Assembly: GCF_003480315.1 (NCBI RefSeq)
Contig: NZ_QUIV01000006.1
Span: 1-64,000 of the forward strand
Length of the DNA: 64,000 nt
Direction: 5' to 3'
Source of the DNA: Clostridium sp. AM33-3
GTDB lineage: Bacteria > Bacillota > Clostridia > Lachnospirales > Lachnospiraceae
Part shown: one piece after another, positions 35,007 to 44,191 of the stretch
How the letters are laid out: every line of letters begins with the position of its first letter
Numbering within the stretch: the first letter of the stretch is position 1
The notes under the pieces: model-generated
Told to the model about the DNA's origin: nothing
The model's database searches: none
Seen by the model: only the letters and a program-made list of their open reading frames with translations
Translations under genes and position numbers: made by a program

Positions 35007-36419
35007 TTATACCGGATAAGCCTTGCTCTCGGTGTCTGCCACAGCAGCGTCTACCTTGGTCTGCTGAGCCTCTCTGTATTTGAAGAACTCTTCTGCTACC
35101 TTCGGGAACAGAGCGTAGGAAAGGACATCCTCATCCTGCTGCTTCCACTGAGCACACTCTTTCTCGAACTGCGGCAGCTGCGGAGCGATCAGATCTGCAG
35201 GTCTGCAGGTGATCGGAGTTTCGTCGCCGATGATCTTCTTCTGCACTTCTGCGTTGAACGGCTTTACAGTCTGGCCGAACTCGCCGAGCATGATCTTCTT
35301 GGACTCCTTCGGAACCAGTTTGTAACGCTCGCCGGAGATAACGTTCATAACAGCCTGGGTACCAACGATCTGGGAAGACGGGGTAACAAGCGGCGGCTCA
35401 CCGAAGTCCTTACGAACACGCGGGATTTCCTCAAGAACCTCCTGATACTTATCTTCCTTACCTGCCTCTTTCAGCTGGCTGACCAGGTTAGAGAGCATAC
35501 CGCCCGGAACCTGATAGCGAAGGGTCTTGATATTAACGCCAAGTACCTTCGGGTTTAACAGACCGGTTTTCAGAGCCTCTTCACGGATCGGTGCGAAGTA
35601 ATCGGTGATCTCAGCAAGCTTGTCCTGGGATAAACCGGTATCGTACGGAGTTCCCTTGAAGGTCTCTACCATAACCTCGGTTGCCGGCTGGCTGGTACCA
35701 AGTGCCAGCGGAGACATTGCAGTATCGATGATATCGCAGCCTGCCTCTACAGCCTTTAAGTAAGTCATGGAAGCTACACCAGAGGTATAGTGGGTATGCA
35801 GGTCGATCGGCAATTCGGTAGACTCTTTTAATGCACTTACCAGCTCCTGTGCTGCATACGGGGTTAACAGACCCGCCATATCCTTGATACAGATGGAATC
35901 TGCGCCCATATCTTCGATTCTCTTTGCGATGTCCTTCCAGTAATCCAGAGTGTATGCATCGCCCAGGGTATAGCACAGAGCAATCTGAGCGTGTGCCTTC
36001 TCTTTATTTGCTGCCTTTACAGCGGTCTGCAGGTTGCGCAGATCGTTTAAGCAGTCGAAAATACGGATGATATCAATACCGTTTGCAACGGATTTCTGTA
36101 CAAAGTACTCTACTACATCATCTGCGTAGTGGTTGTAACCCAGAATGTTCTGGCCACGGAACAGCATCTGTAATTTTGTATTTTTAAAGCCGGCTCTTAA
36201 CTTTCTCAGTCTCTCCCACGGATCTTCCTTCAGGAATCGAAGAGAAGCATCAAAGGTTGCGCCGCCCCAGCACTCTACTGCATAATAGCCAATCTTATCC
36301 ATTTTATCGATGATCGGAAGCATCTGCTCGGTGCTCATTCTGGTTGCGATCAGGGACTGATGAGCGTCACGCAGGACAGTCTCAACGATCTTAACCGGTT
36401 TTTTCTGAATCTCAGCCAT
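35007..36419 (-). CDS. oadA: Oxaloacetate decarboxylase alpha-type carboxyltransferase (5S-like)
   Basis: The 470-residue enzyme moves a carboxyl group between oxaloacetate/pyruvate and biotin. It has the metal-binding barrel: TVLRDAHQSLIATRM near 14-28, WGGATFDASLRFL around 51-63, MLFRGQN, the carbamylated-Lys region CIKDMAGLLTP, and DLHTHYTSG. It stops without the biotinyl domain of full-length OadA; that domain is a separate gene at 37675. The end of the operon mmdA-gamma-biotin carrier-beta-oadA. It could work as decarboxylase or as part of a transcarboxylase with the acyl-CoA enzyme upstream. Confidence 0.93.
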   Translation of the reverse strand: MAEIQKKPVKIVETVLRDAHQSLIATRMSTEQMLPIIDKMDKIGYYAVECWGGATFDASLRFLKEDPWERLRKLRAGFKNTKLQMLFRGQNILGYNHYADDVVEYFVQKSVANGIDIIRIFDCLNDLRNLQTAVKAANKEKAHAQIALCYTLGDAYTLDYWKDIAKRIEDMGADSICIKDMAGLLTPYAAQELVSALKESTELPIDLHTHYTSGVASMTYLKAVEAGCDIIDTAMSPLALGTSQPATEVMVETFKGTPYDTGLSQDKLAEITDYFAPIREEALKTGLLNPKVLGVNIKTLRYQVPGGMLSNLVSQLKEAGKEDKYQEVLEEIPRVRKDFGEPPLVTPSSQIVGTQAVMNVISGERYKLVPKESKKIMLGEFGQTVKPFNAEVQKKIIGDETPITCRPADLIAPQLPQFEKECAQWKQQDEDVLSYALFPKVAEEFFKYREAQQTKVDAAVADTESKAYPV

Positions 36420-36486
36420 GATTCTTTACCTCCAAATTTATATGTTGCGGCAACTTTATATTGCTGCAGCAAGAAATGATTGAATT

Positions 36487-37635
36487 TTAAACGCCGAAAA
36501 TTGCCATGAATGTACCGGCTGCAACTGCAGTACCGATAACACCTGCTACGTTCGGGCCCATTGCATGCATCAGCAGGAAGTTCGTCGGGTCTGCCTCAGA
36601 ACCAACCTTCTGGGATACACGGGCTGCCATCGGCACTGCAGATACACCTGCGGAACCGATTAACGGGTTTACCTTACCGCCGGTAAGCTTGCACATGATC
36701 TTACCGAAGATAACGCCGGCTGCGGTACCTACTGCGAATGCTACCAGACCCAGGGCAACGATCTTTAAGGTGGTTACCTTTAAGAAAGCCTCTGCACTGG
36801 TGGATGCGCCTACGGAAGTACCAAGCAGGATAACTACGATATACATCAGGGCATTGCTTGCGGTTTCGGACAGCTGTTTTACAACGCCGGACTCACGGAA
36901 CAGGTTACCAAGCATTAACATACCAACAAGCGGTGCGGTAGTCGGCAGAATCAGGCAGACTACTACGGTTACGATAACCGGGAACAGAATCTTCTCCAGC
37001 TTGGAAACCGGACGGAGCTGATCCATCTTGATCTTACGCTCTTTTTCTGTGGTCAGAGCCTTCATGATCGGCGGCTGGATGATCGGAACCAGAGCCATGT
37101 AGGAGTAAGCTGCTACTGCGATCGGTCCCATGAACTCGGACTGTCCAAGCTTACCTGCAAGGAAGATGGAAGTCGGGCCGTCTGCTCCACCAATGATGGA
37201 GATAGCTGCTGCTGCCTTATCATTGAAGCCCATGAAAATTGCCAGGAAATAAGCACTGTAGATACCAAACTGAGCTGCTGCGCCAAGCAGGAAGCTCTTC
37301 GGGTTTGCGATCAGCGGACCGAAATCGGTCATTGCGCCGACACCCATGAAAATCAAAGACGGAAGGATACTCCACTCATCCAGAATGAAGAAGTAGTGAA
37401 GAAGTCCGCCTACGCCATTGGACATATCTTCCGGGTTAGCCATAATATCCGGGTAGATATTAACTAACAGCATACCAAACGCAATCGGAACCAGTAAGAG
37501 CGGCTCGAATCCTTTTCTGATCGCCAGATACAGGAACACGAATGCCACCAGGATCATGATAAAGTTTCCAAAGGTCAGATTGAAGAATGCGGTCTGCTGA
37601 AGAAGATTGGCCAAAGTAGATCCAATATAATCCAT
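36487..37635 (-). CDS. oadB: Sodium-pumping decarboxylase beta subunit
   Basis: This 382-residue membrane protein removes CO2 from carboxybiotin and exports Na+. It has about nine to eleven membrane segments and the family's [19 protein letters not shown] (about 160-178, with the essential Asp) and [14 protein letters not shown] near the C-terminus. It serves OadB, MmdB and GcdB roles alike, so the sequence does not tell the substrate; operon mates do. It is 39 nt after the biotin carrier gene and 67 nt before oadA. Confidence 0.94.
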   Translation of the reverse strand: MDYIGSTLANLLQQTAFFNLTFGNFIMILVAFVFLYLAIRKGFEPLLLVPIAFGMLLVNIYPDIMANPEDMSNGVGGLLHYFFILDEWSILPSLIFMGVGAMTDFGPLIANPKSFLLGAAAQFGIYSAYFLAIFMGFNDKAAAAISIIGGADGPTSIFLAGKLGQSEFMGPIAVAAYSYMALVPIIQPPIMKALTTEKERKIKMDQLRPVSKLEKILFPVIVTVVVCLILPTTAPLVGMLMLGNLFRESGVVKQLSETASNALMYIVVILLGTSVGASTSAEAFLKVTTLKIVALGLVAFAVGTAAGVIFGKIMCKLTGGKVNPLIGSAGVSAVPMAARVSQKVGSEADPTNFLLMHAMGPNVAGVIGTAVAAGTFMAIFGV

Positions 37636-37674
37636 TTTAATCCCTCCATGTGGAACTTGCTTTTTTGCAAGCTA

Positions 37675-38037
37675 TTAGTTTAATGTAGCAAGAGTAGCGC
37701 CAGCTTCTACTGCGTCGCCTGCTGCTGCATTAATGCTTGCAACGGTTCCATCCTGAGGAGCTACGATATCGTTCTCCATCTTCATAGCCTCGAGAACCAT
37801 GATAACATCGCCTTTCTTTACAGTCTGTCCGGCGTTAGCCTTTACTGCCAGGATCTTACCCGGCATCGGAGCGGTTACAACTACAGAACCCTGAGCGCCG
37901 GCCGGAGCTGCTGCCTTCGGAGCTGCCGGAGCTGCCTTCGGTGCTGCTGCCGGAGCCTGAACTACACCAGCAGTGGTTCCCTCTTCAACAGTTACATTGT
38001 ATACATTGCCATTCACAGTAATTGTGTAATTTTTCAT
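37675..38037 (-). CDS. Biotin carrier protein of the decarboxylase complex
   Basis: The 120-residue protein has an N-terminal strand region (1-25), an Ala/Pro-rich hinge (about 27-48), and a biotinyl domain with the biotin site EAMKMEND (Lys86). The free-standing carrier can reach both carboxyltransferases and the beta subunit encoded in this operon. It lies 21 nt after the gamma-like gene. Confidence 0.95.
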   Translation of the reverse strand: MKNYTITVNGNVYNVTVEEGTTAGVVQAPAAAPKAAPAAPKAAAPAGAQGSVVVTAPMPGKILAVKANAGQTVKKGDVIMVLEAMKMENDIVAPQDGTVASINAAAGDAVEAGATLATLN

Positions 38038-38058
38038 GATAAGAATCCTCCTATTCGC

Positions 38059-38835
38059 TTATGCTCTTTTCCATTTTGCGCCCGGTGCACGTTTGATGGA
38101 GCGTACTACCAGGGAGTCGGTTGATGAGTTGGTTGATGCTGCGATAGCCGCAGTAATGACAGCCACCAGTTCCAGATCATCCACAAGCTCTTCCTCTTCT
38201 GCTGCCGGTGCTGCCACTGGAGCTGCTGCCGGTGCCGGAGCTGCGTTCTTTGCTTTCATCTTGTTTTCGAAGACGCTGATGAACTTGAAGCAGCTGATCA
38301 GGATGCTGATGAAGATCAGTACCAGGAATACGGTACCCATACCAAGTAAGGTATTCATACCTGCCTTTGCCATATTCTCGCCTACGGTGTACTCCGGGCT
38401 GAAGGTCAGGCTGACCGGATTTAAGTTCTGGCTCTGCGGATCCATGGTGTAGAATGCTTTGAACTCTACGTTGCGTTTCTCAAACTGTGCCTGAATCACA
38501 CATACATACTGATCATCCTCGCCAAGCTCGGTATCGGAGGAAAGGACGCTTACGAACGCGCCGGTGTCCTTCATGACACCGATCCAGGAAGTCAGGCCGC
38601 TTGCAAGTCCGTCCTCGCCCTGCTTTAACAGGCCGGTCTCAGACTCCTCTGCTGTGGCTTCGTCCATCTCGGCGATGGTCTGGAGCAGGTTTTCCGAGAT
38701 CTGAGAAATGTAGGAAGCTGTCTGCGGATCCATAGTTTCTGCCTCAGCAGCATTCTTGTTGGAGCATGCGGACAGAGCAAAGAGGCTGACTACCATGCTT
38801 AACACTAACAAAACTCGTTTCATATACTGTTTCAT
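38059..38835 (-). CDS. Gamma-subunit-like protein fused to an N-terminal lipoprotein domain
   Basis: The 258-residue protein starts with a lipoprotein signal (LSAC, Cys24). An extracellular domain (about 25-150) follows, then a membrane segment (about 163-190, GMGTVFLVLIFISILISCF), an Ala/Pro hinge, and a C-terminal end (LVAVITAAIAA...SLVVRSIKRA...W) typical of OadG/MmdD gamma subunits, which assemble the complex. Ordinary gamma subunits are about 80-130 residues and lack the outer domain. ATG at 38835 follows GAGGTGAC. Its outer domain might sense or dock something at the cell surface; this is inference. Confidence 0.85.
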   Translation of the reverse strand: MKQYMKRVLLVLSMVVSLFALSACSNKNAAEAETMDPQTASYISQISENLLQTIAEMDEATAEESETGLLKQGEDGLASGLTSWIGVMKDTGAFVSVLSSDTELGEDDQYVCVIQAQFEKRNVEFKAFYTMDPQSQNLNPVSLTFSPEYTVGENMAKAGMNTLLGMGTVFLVLIFISILISCFKFISVFENKMKAKNAAPAPAAAPVAAPAAEEEELVDDLELVAVITAAIAASTNSSTDSLVVRSIKRAPGAKWKRA

Positions 38836-38852
38836 ATATTTGTCACCTCATT

Positions 38853-40301
38853 CTAAACCGTTCCATGTTTTCTGTCCGGACGATCCTCTCTTTTGGTAAA
38901 CAGCATCTCGAATGCTGCGATCACGCGTTTTCTGGTGTCGCATGCCTCGATGATATCGTCTACATATCCTCTCTTTGCCGCTGCAAGTGCGCTGGACTGC
39001 ATTTCACGATAAGCAGCTGCCTTCTCATTGATGAGTGCAACGGAATCATCTGCCTTTGCAATTTCGTCTGCGTACATGATCTTAGCTGCAGCGGAAGCAT
39101 CCATCATGCCGATGGTTGCGTTCGGCCATGCATATACCACATCTGCACCGATGGACTTGGAGTTCATGGTCAGGTATGCGGTACCATAAGCCTCGCCGAC
39201 TACGACGGTTACCTTCGGAACGCTTGCGTTTGCAAAAGCGTAGGTCAGACGGCCTGCGTTCTTTGCGATGCGGCGCTCAGTGCATTTGCATGCCTTGTAG
39301 CCCTTTACGTTCACCAGGGTCAGTAACGGAATGTTGAATGCGTCACAGAAGGAAACAAACTTTGCTGCCTTTTCTGCGCCGTTAGCGGAGAGAACTGCAT
39401 CGAACTCGTCTTCCTTCACACCGTCTGCCGCGTAAACAGCAGTGCGGTTTGCCACGCAGCCCACGGTGGTTCCGTTCAGACGGATAAAGCCGGTTACCAT
39501 GGACTTGTCATAGTTCTTCTTCACCTCTAAGAAGAAGTTGTCATCGGAGATCTGTGCCAGTGCCAGATCGGTTGCTCCTGCATAATTTTCAAGATCGGAG
39601 CATACACGGTTTAAATCGTCGGTGCACTCGCTGTAGGACATGTCATCCTCGTTATTGGCCGGAAGGATGGTTACCAGGGAGCGGATCTGGGATAAGATAT
39701 CCTCTTCGCTTCCGGTGAAGTCCACAAGTCCGGTTTCCTCACTCTGGAATGCAGCGCTGGAAGTATCGCACTTCTCAACACGGTTTCCATCAATTGCGTT
39801 CGGAGAATTTACAAATAATTTTGCGTTTTTCTCTTCCATAAAGATAAAGTCAGCCATAGCGGAAGCTACTGCCATACCGCCGCCGCAGGTACCAAAGATA
39901 GCGGAGATCTGCGGAACCACGCCGGATGCCATGGTCTGGCTTAAATACATCTCACCAAAACCGTTTAATGCGTCCGTTGCTTCCTGCAGACGAAGACCTG
40001 CACAGTCTACCAGACCGATGACAGGTGCGCCCATCTTTACTGCCATGGAATAGATGTTGGAAATTTTCTTTGCGTGCATCTCACCTAAGGAGCCGCCCAG
40101 TACGGAAGCGTCCTGGCTGTACACATACACAAGGTTTCCTTCGATGGTACCGTAACCGGTGATCACGCCATCTGCCGGAGTCTCCTTGTCAGTCATGTTA
40201 AAATCGGTGCTTCTTGCTGTAATATAAGCGCCAACTTCAACAAAACTGTTCTCATCAAGTAATGCGTTGATTCTGTTACTTGCTGATGTTTGATTACTCA
40301 T
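38853..40301 (-). CDS. Acyl-CoA carboxyltransferase (methylmalonyl-CoA decarboxylase alpha-like)
   Basis: The 482-residue enzyme carries the crotonase-fold halves of biotin-dependent carboxyltransferases: YVYSQDASVLGGSLGEMHA near 60-78 and GTCGGGMAVASA in the N-half; NVKGYKACKCTERRIAKNAGRL and EAYGTAYLTMNSKSIGAD in the C-half. ATG at 40301 is chosen because GGAGG lies 8 nt upstream. The homologues use methylmalonyl-, glutaconyl- or propionyl-CoA; several expected loops are divergent (ECTDDLNR), so the acyl group is uncertain. It is first in the operon with its own biotin carrier, beta subunit and a second, oxaloacetate-type carboxyltransferase. Confidence 0.88.
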   Translation of the reverse strand: MSNQTSASNRINALLDENSFVEVGAYITARSTDFNMTDKETPADGVITGYGTIEGNLVYVYSQDASVLGGSLGEMHAKKISNIYSMAVKMGAPVIGLVDCAGLRLQEATDALNGFGEMYLSQTMASGVVPQISAIFGTCGGGMAVASAMADFIFMEEKNAKLFVNSPNAIDGNRVEKCDTSSAAFQSEETGLVDFTGSEEDILSQIRSLVTILPANNEDDMSYSECTDDLNRVCSDLENYAGATDLALAQISDDNFFLEVKKNYDKSMVTGFIRLNGTTVGCVANRTAVYAADGVKEDEFDAVLSANGAEKAAKFVSFCDAFNIPLLTLVNVKGYKACKCTERRIAKNAGRLTYAFANASVPKVTVVVGEAYGTAYLTMNSKSIGADVVYAWPNATIGMMDASAAAKIMYADEIAKADDSVALINEKAAAYREMQSSALAAAKRGYVDDIIEACDTRKRVIAAFEMLFTKREDRPDRKHGTV

Positions 40302-40409
40302 TTTGCAATCCTCCATTTTGAAATATTTGACGATTTCTGTACTTTTCCGTTCACATTGTTAAGGGAAAGACAATAAATCGCTTAGTAAATCCAATTTCTG
40401 CCGATTATA

Positions 40410-40438
40410 ATAATATAATGTCATCGTATAAAATTCAA
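40410..40438 (-). promoter_or_regulatory. Promoter of the carboxyltransferase operon
   Basis: On the minus strand TTGAAT (40433-40438) and TATTAT (40410-40415) are 17 nt apart in a very A/T-rich stretch; other TATAAT-like boxes overlap, so the exact -10 is unsure. Confidence 0.6.
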
Positions 40439-40463
40439 GTCTTTTTGAAATATTTTTACAATT

Positions 40464-41735
40464 TCAAAATATCCAGAAATCGAGGATCCGCTGTAGACAG
40501 TACGACAGCCCCCAGGCCGCTGCATCCTCCTCTGAGCAGTAGTGGCTCTGGCCGATTTCCTCCTGCCCGAGCCGGTAACGGACCACTCCGACTTCATCCC
40601 CTGCCTTCACCGGAGCATCCAGGATCGTTTTCATATCGTACTCTGCCACAGGCCGCTCCGTTTCCGATACCAGAAGATGAAAACTCCTCTTCTGTTCCGG
40701 ACTTTCAGAAACTGCGTAAATCCAGTCTTTATACGCTCCTCCCAGCAGTGGGACCCGGAGTCTGTTTTCCTCAAAAGCAAAATCGCAATAGAAATAATTC
40801 TGTTTGCCATAGCTGTACAGCTTCTGTACGTCCTCCCATTTCCAGGCTTTATGCGGAGGCCAGCCACATCCTAAAAGCGTGAGGATAAAGCTCCTTTCAC
40901 CGTCGGACAGTTCAGCCGCATAACAGTAGCCGGCGCCTCCGGTAAATCCGGTCTTTCCGGTCACAGCCTCCTGTGTCATATCCAGAAGAGCGTTATGATT
41001 CTGACAGCTGTAGGTATTATATCCCTCAGAGTCAGAAAAAGAATAACTTCGGCAGCGCGTTATCGTTAAAAATTCATCATGTTTTGGGGACGTTTTCGTA
41101 CAATAACGCAGGATTTTTGCCAGCTCAGCGGCTGTCGTACCATGACGGATCACCTCTCCATCTGCATTTTGCTTCTCCGCATCCAGTCCGTTCGGTGTCA
41201 GGAACGTGGTATCCACGCAGCCAATATCCTGTGCCTTGCGATTCATCTTTTCCGTGAAGGCCTCTACGCTGCCGCTGATATGCTCCGCAATTGCCACTGC
41301 TGAGTCGTTGTGGGACTCAAGCATCAGGGAATACAAAAGATCCTTAAGCCTGATACGGCTCCCAGCCGGCGCGCCAAGCTTCACTTTTGGCTGCCCTGCC
41401 GCTTTTTCTGAAATCTCACAAAAATCCTCCGGATTTCCAAGCTCCAGCGCAAGAATGCAGGTCATGATCTTTGTAGTGCTGGCCATAGGCCGTACCTGAT
41501 GCTCGTCCTTTCCATACAAAATACGCCCGCTGTCTGCATCCATCAACACGGCACTCAGGGAATGCAGGGACAGCTGCTGTTTCGTCTCTGATACCGGCCG
41601 GCTGCTCTCTGCCAGCATACTTTCCGCCCCCTGCCACAGATCCGGCTCCGGGCGTACGCTTCCCCACACCGCAAACCCGATGCTGATCCCTGCCATCAGT
41701 CCGATGATCCTGTTTTTCTTTCCTGTTCTGTTCAA
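40464..41735 (-). CDS. D-alanyl-D-alanine carboxypeptidase (low-molecular-weight PBP)
   Basis: The exported enzyme trims the last D-Ala of peptidoglycan stem peptides. Motifs are ASTTK (active Ser), SHN, and KTGFTG. The open frame extends to 41837, overlapping the dinB leader, but no good ribosome site fits there; TTG at 41735 gives 423 residues that begin with a proper signal sequence (NRTGKKNRIIGLMAGISIGFAV). This start is a judgement. A C-terminal beta domain (about 310-420) follows. It diverges from dinB. Confidence 0.85.
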   Translation of the reverse strand: MNRTGKKNRIIGLMAGISIGFAVWGSVRPEPDLWQGAESMLAESSRPVSETKQQLSLHSLSAVLMDADSGRILYGKDEHQVRPMASTTKIMTCILALELGNPEDFCEISEKAAGQPKVKLGAPAGSRIRLKDLLYSLMLESHNDSAVAIAEHISGSVEAFTEKMNRKAQDIGCVDTTFLTPNGLDAEKQNADGEVIRHGTTAAELAKILRYCTKTSPKHDEFLTITRCRSYSFSDSEGYNTYSCQNHNALLDMTQEAVTGKTGFTGGAGYCYAAELSDGERSFILTLLGCGWPPHKAWKWEDVQKLYSYGKQNYFYCDFAFEENRLRVPLLGGAYKDWIYAVSESPEQKRSFHLLVSETERPVAEYDMKTILDAPVKAGDEVGVVRYRLGQEEIGQSHYCSEEDAAAWGLSYCLQRILDFWIF

Positions 41736-41853
41736 TTCACACGCCCCGCGATTATCGCATTGTCTTTCTATCCTATTCTGGTAAAAATCCGGATATTCTG
41801 CTATGATAGGAAGCATATCAGGCTCACCATGCAGCAACAGGAGGAATAGAATT

Positions 41854-43131
41854 GTGGAATCCAGAAAACGGCTGATCTTTCATATTGATGTAAACTCTGC
41901 CTTTTTAAGCTGGGAGTCCGTATATCGCCTTTCCCGGGATCCAAAGGCTCAGGATCTCAGGCTGATCCCGTCCGCGGTCGGAGGCGATGTCCGTTCCCGT
42001 CACGGCATTATCCTGGCCAAATCCACGCCGGCGAAAAAATACGGCGTGGTAACGGCAGAAACCATTGCTTCCGCCCTGCGCAAATGTCCGGAGCTGGTCA
42101 TTGTCCCCTCCCGTTTTGATATCTATTCCGGATATTCCCGGCAGATGCTCGCCCTGCTTTCTGAATATACGCCGGATATTGAAAAATTCAGTATTGACGA
42201 AGCCTTTCTGGACATGACCGAAACCATTCATCTGTTCGGACCTCCCAGAAAAGCCGCAGATCAGATCCGCAGGCGCATCCGGGAGGAACTGAACTTCACG
42301 GTGAATGTTGGAATTTCATCCAATAAGCTTCTGGCAAAAATGGCTTCCGATTTTGAGAAGCCGGACAAGACCCATACGCTATTCCCATCTGAGATCGTAG
42401 CGAAAATGTGGCCGCTTCCCCTGCGCGACCTGCTCTTTGTAGGCGAATCTGCCGCAGATAAAATGGCCCGCATCGGGCTTCACACCATTGGTGATGCAGC
42501 ATCCTGTGATCCGGATATCTTAAGAGCCCACCTCGGTGATAAATATGGCACCCAGGTGTACCGCTACGCTAACGGCATTGACCAGGATCCTGTGGCCCCT
42601 CCGGATCCCACACGCAAAGGTTACGGAAACAGCATTACCCTGGCGCAGGATGTTTCTGACTTTGACACCGCCAGTCAGGTCCTGCTTGCCTTAAGCGAAA
42701 CCGTGGGAGCAAGGCTCCGGGAGGCCAGTGTCCGCTGCAACAGCGTTACTGTGGAATTAAAGGACTGGCGCTTCACCAGCCAGTCTCATCAGTGCGTCTT
42801 AAAAAGCCCCACTGACTCCACCTCGGTTCTCTATGACACCGCCTGCCGCCTCCTGAAGGAATTCTGGGACAAAACGCCGGTCCGGCTGATCGGACTGCGC
42901 ACTTCACAGATCCAGGAGGATCCGTTTGAACAAATGAGCCTGTTTGAAGATGAGCGGCAGAAGAAAATGCGGGCTATGGAAAAAGCTGTGGACCATATCC
43001 GCGGCCGCTACGGCATCGACAGCGTGCAGCGCGCCAGCTTTCTTAAGGAAAACAGCCCGACTCCCCACGCCGTAAGCCGTAAGAAACATTTAAATCAGGC
43101 ATCGCAGCATAACACCGGAAAGGAATTCTGA
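41854..43131 (+). CDS. dinB: DNA polymerase IV (Y family)
   Basis: The 425-residue error-prone polymerase copies past DNA lesions. GTG at 41854 has AGGAGG 9 nt upstream and gives the usual N-terminus with catalytic Asp (FHIDVNSAFLSWE); the second site is FSIDEAFLDM. Thumb (SSNKLLAKMAS) and little-finger domains are complete. A beta-clamp-binding motif QMSLF lies at 360-364, followed by a 61-residue basic tail. No LexA-box-like sequence is evident. The pseudouridine synthase starts 4 nt after it. Confidence 0.93.
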   Translation: MESRKRLIFHIDVNSAFLSWESVYRLSRDPKAQDLRLIPSAVGGDVRSRHGIILAKSTPAKKYGVVTAETIASALRKCPELVIVPSRFDIYSGYSRQMLALLSEYTPDIEKFSIDEAFLDMTETIHLFGPPRKAADQIRRRIREELNFTVNVGISSNKLLAKMASDFEKPDKTHTLFPSEIVAKMWPLPLRDLLFVGESAADKMARIGLHTIGDAASCDPDILRAHLGDKYGTQVYRYANGIDQDPVAPPDPTRKGYGNSITLAQDVSDFDTASQVLLALSETVGARLREASVRCNSVTVELKDWRFTSQSHQCVLKSPTDSTSVLYDTACRLLKEFWDKTPVRLIGLRTSQIQEDPFEQMSLFEDERQKKMRAMEKAVDHIRGRYGIDSVQRASFLKENSPTPHAVSRKKHLNQASQHNTGKEF

Positions 43132-43135
43132 CAAC

Positions 43136-44038
43136 ATGGACCATATCATCCGCCACTCCTACACTGCTTCCACAGACGGACAGTCCGTAGAAGCACTGCT
43201 TCGCTCCCATGGATATTCCAAAAGTCTGATCAACCGTATCAAACTGACTGAAGACGGACTGATGATCCGCGGGGCAAAGGTTTATACCACCTTCCGCATG
43301 AAAGCCGGTGACCGGCTGGATGTCACATTTGCAGAAGAGACTTCTTCGGAAAATATTGTTCCTGTGCGCATGCCGCTGTCCATTCTTTACGAAGATGAGG
43401 ATCTGATGGTCATAAACAAAGCCGGGAATGTTCCCATCCACCCATCCCAGGGCAATTTCTCCAACTCTCTGGCAAACGGACTTGCCTGGTATTTTAAACA
43501 GAAACAAAAACCCTTTGTTTTCCGTGCCGTCAACCGCCTGGACCGTGATACCACCGGGCTTCTGATCGTCGCAAAAAATGCACTGAGCAGCTGTATCCTT
43601 TCTGATATGGTGAGGAACCGCCAGATTCACCGCACCTATCTGGCCGCAGTCAGCGGGAACCTCTCAGAACAGCCGGAAGGAACGATTGACGTTCCCATTG
43701 CGAGACTCCCGGGCTCCACGATCGAGCGTGTCCCGGACCCCGTCCACGGAGAAGCTGCTCTGACCCATTATGAGCTGCTCTTCTACCAGCCGCAAACCGA
43801 CACCTCTCTCCTTAAAATTTACCTGGAAACAGGACGTACCCACCAGATCCGGGTCCATATGAAGCATATCGGCCATCCCCTCTACGGTGATTTCCTTTAT
43901 AATCCGGATTACCGTTTTTTACAGCGTCAGAGCCTGCACTCCTGGAAGCTGTCCTTTTCACATCCGATTTCCGGCATCCCCATGGAATTTACAGCCCCTG
44001 TCCCGGCGGATATGCAGCAGTTTTTACCAGATGCCTGA
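43136..44038 (+). CDS. RluA-family RNA pseudouridine synthase
   Basis: The 300-residue enzyme converts uridine to pseudouridine in rRNA or tRNA. It has an S4-like RNA-binding start (SVEALLRSHGYSKSLINRIK, about 18-37) and the catalytic motif VNRLDRDTTGLLIVAKN (about 128-144, catalytic Asp), ending with ETGRTHQIRVHMKHIGHPLYGD. Whether it is RluD-like or another RluA member cannot be decided. It is 4 nt after dinB and co-transcribed. Confidence 0.93.
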   Translation: MDHIIRHSYTASTDGQSVEALLRSHGYSKSLINRIKLTEDGLMIRGAKVYTTFRMKAGDRLDVTFAEETSSENIVPVRMPLSILYEDEDLMVINKAGNVPIHPSQGNFSNSLANGLAWYFKQKQKPFVFRAVNRLDRDTTGLLIVAKNALSSCILSDMVRNRQIHRTYLAAVSGNLSEQPEGTIDVPIARLPGSTIERVPDPVHGEAALTHYELLFYQPQTDTSLLKIYLETGRTHQIRVHMKHIGHPLYGDFLYNPDYRFLQRQSLHSWKLSFSHPISGIPMEFTAPVPADMQQFLPDA

Positions 44039-44109
44039 ACAAATGCCTGCCCTGCAGGCACACAGTAACTTTGCACTGAATTCCGTACAAGTTTCGTTAA
44101 GAAATTACC

Positions 44110-44138
44110 TTGAAATGAAATACCCGCTGCTCTATAAT
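44110..44138 (+). promoter_or_regulatory. Promoter of the DUF1576 gene
   Basis: TTGAAA (44110-44115) and consensus TATAAT (44133-44138) are 17 nt apart. Confidence 0.8.
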
Positions 44139-44191
44139 TGAAAATCAGAACACTACTCAGAATGAAAAATATCGCTACAGGGGATTTATGC

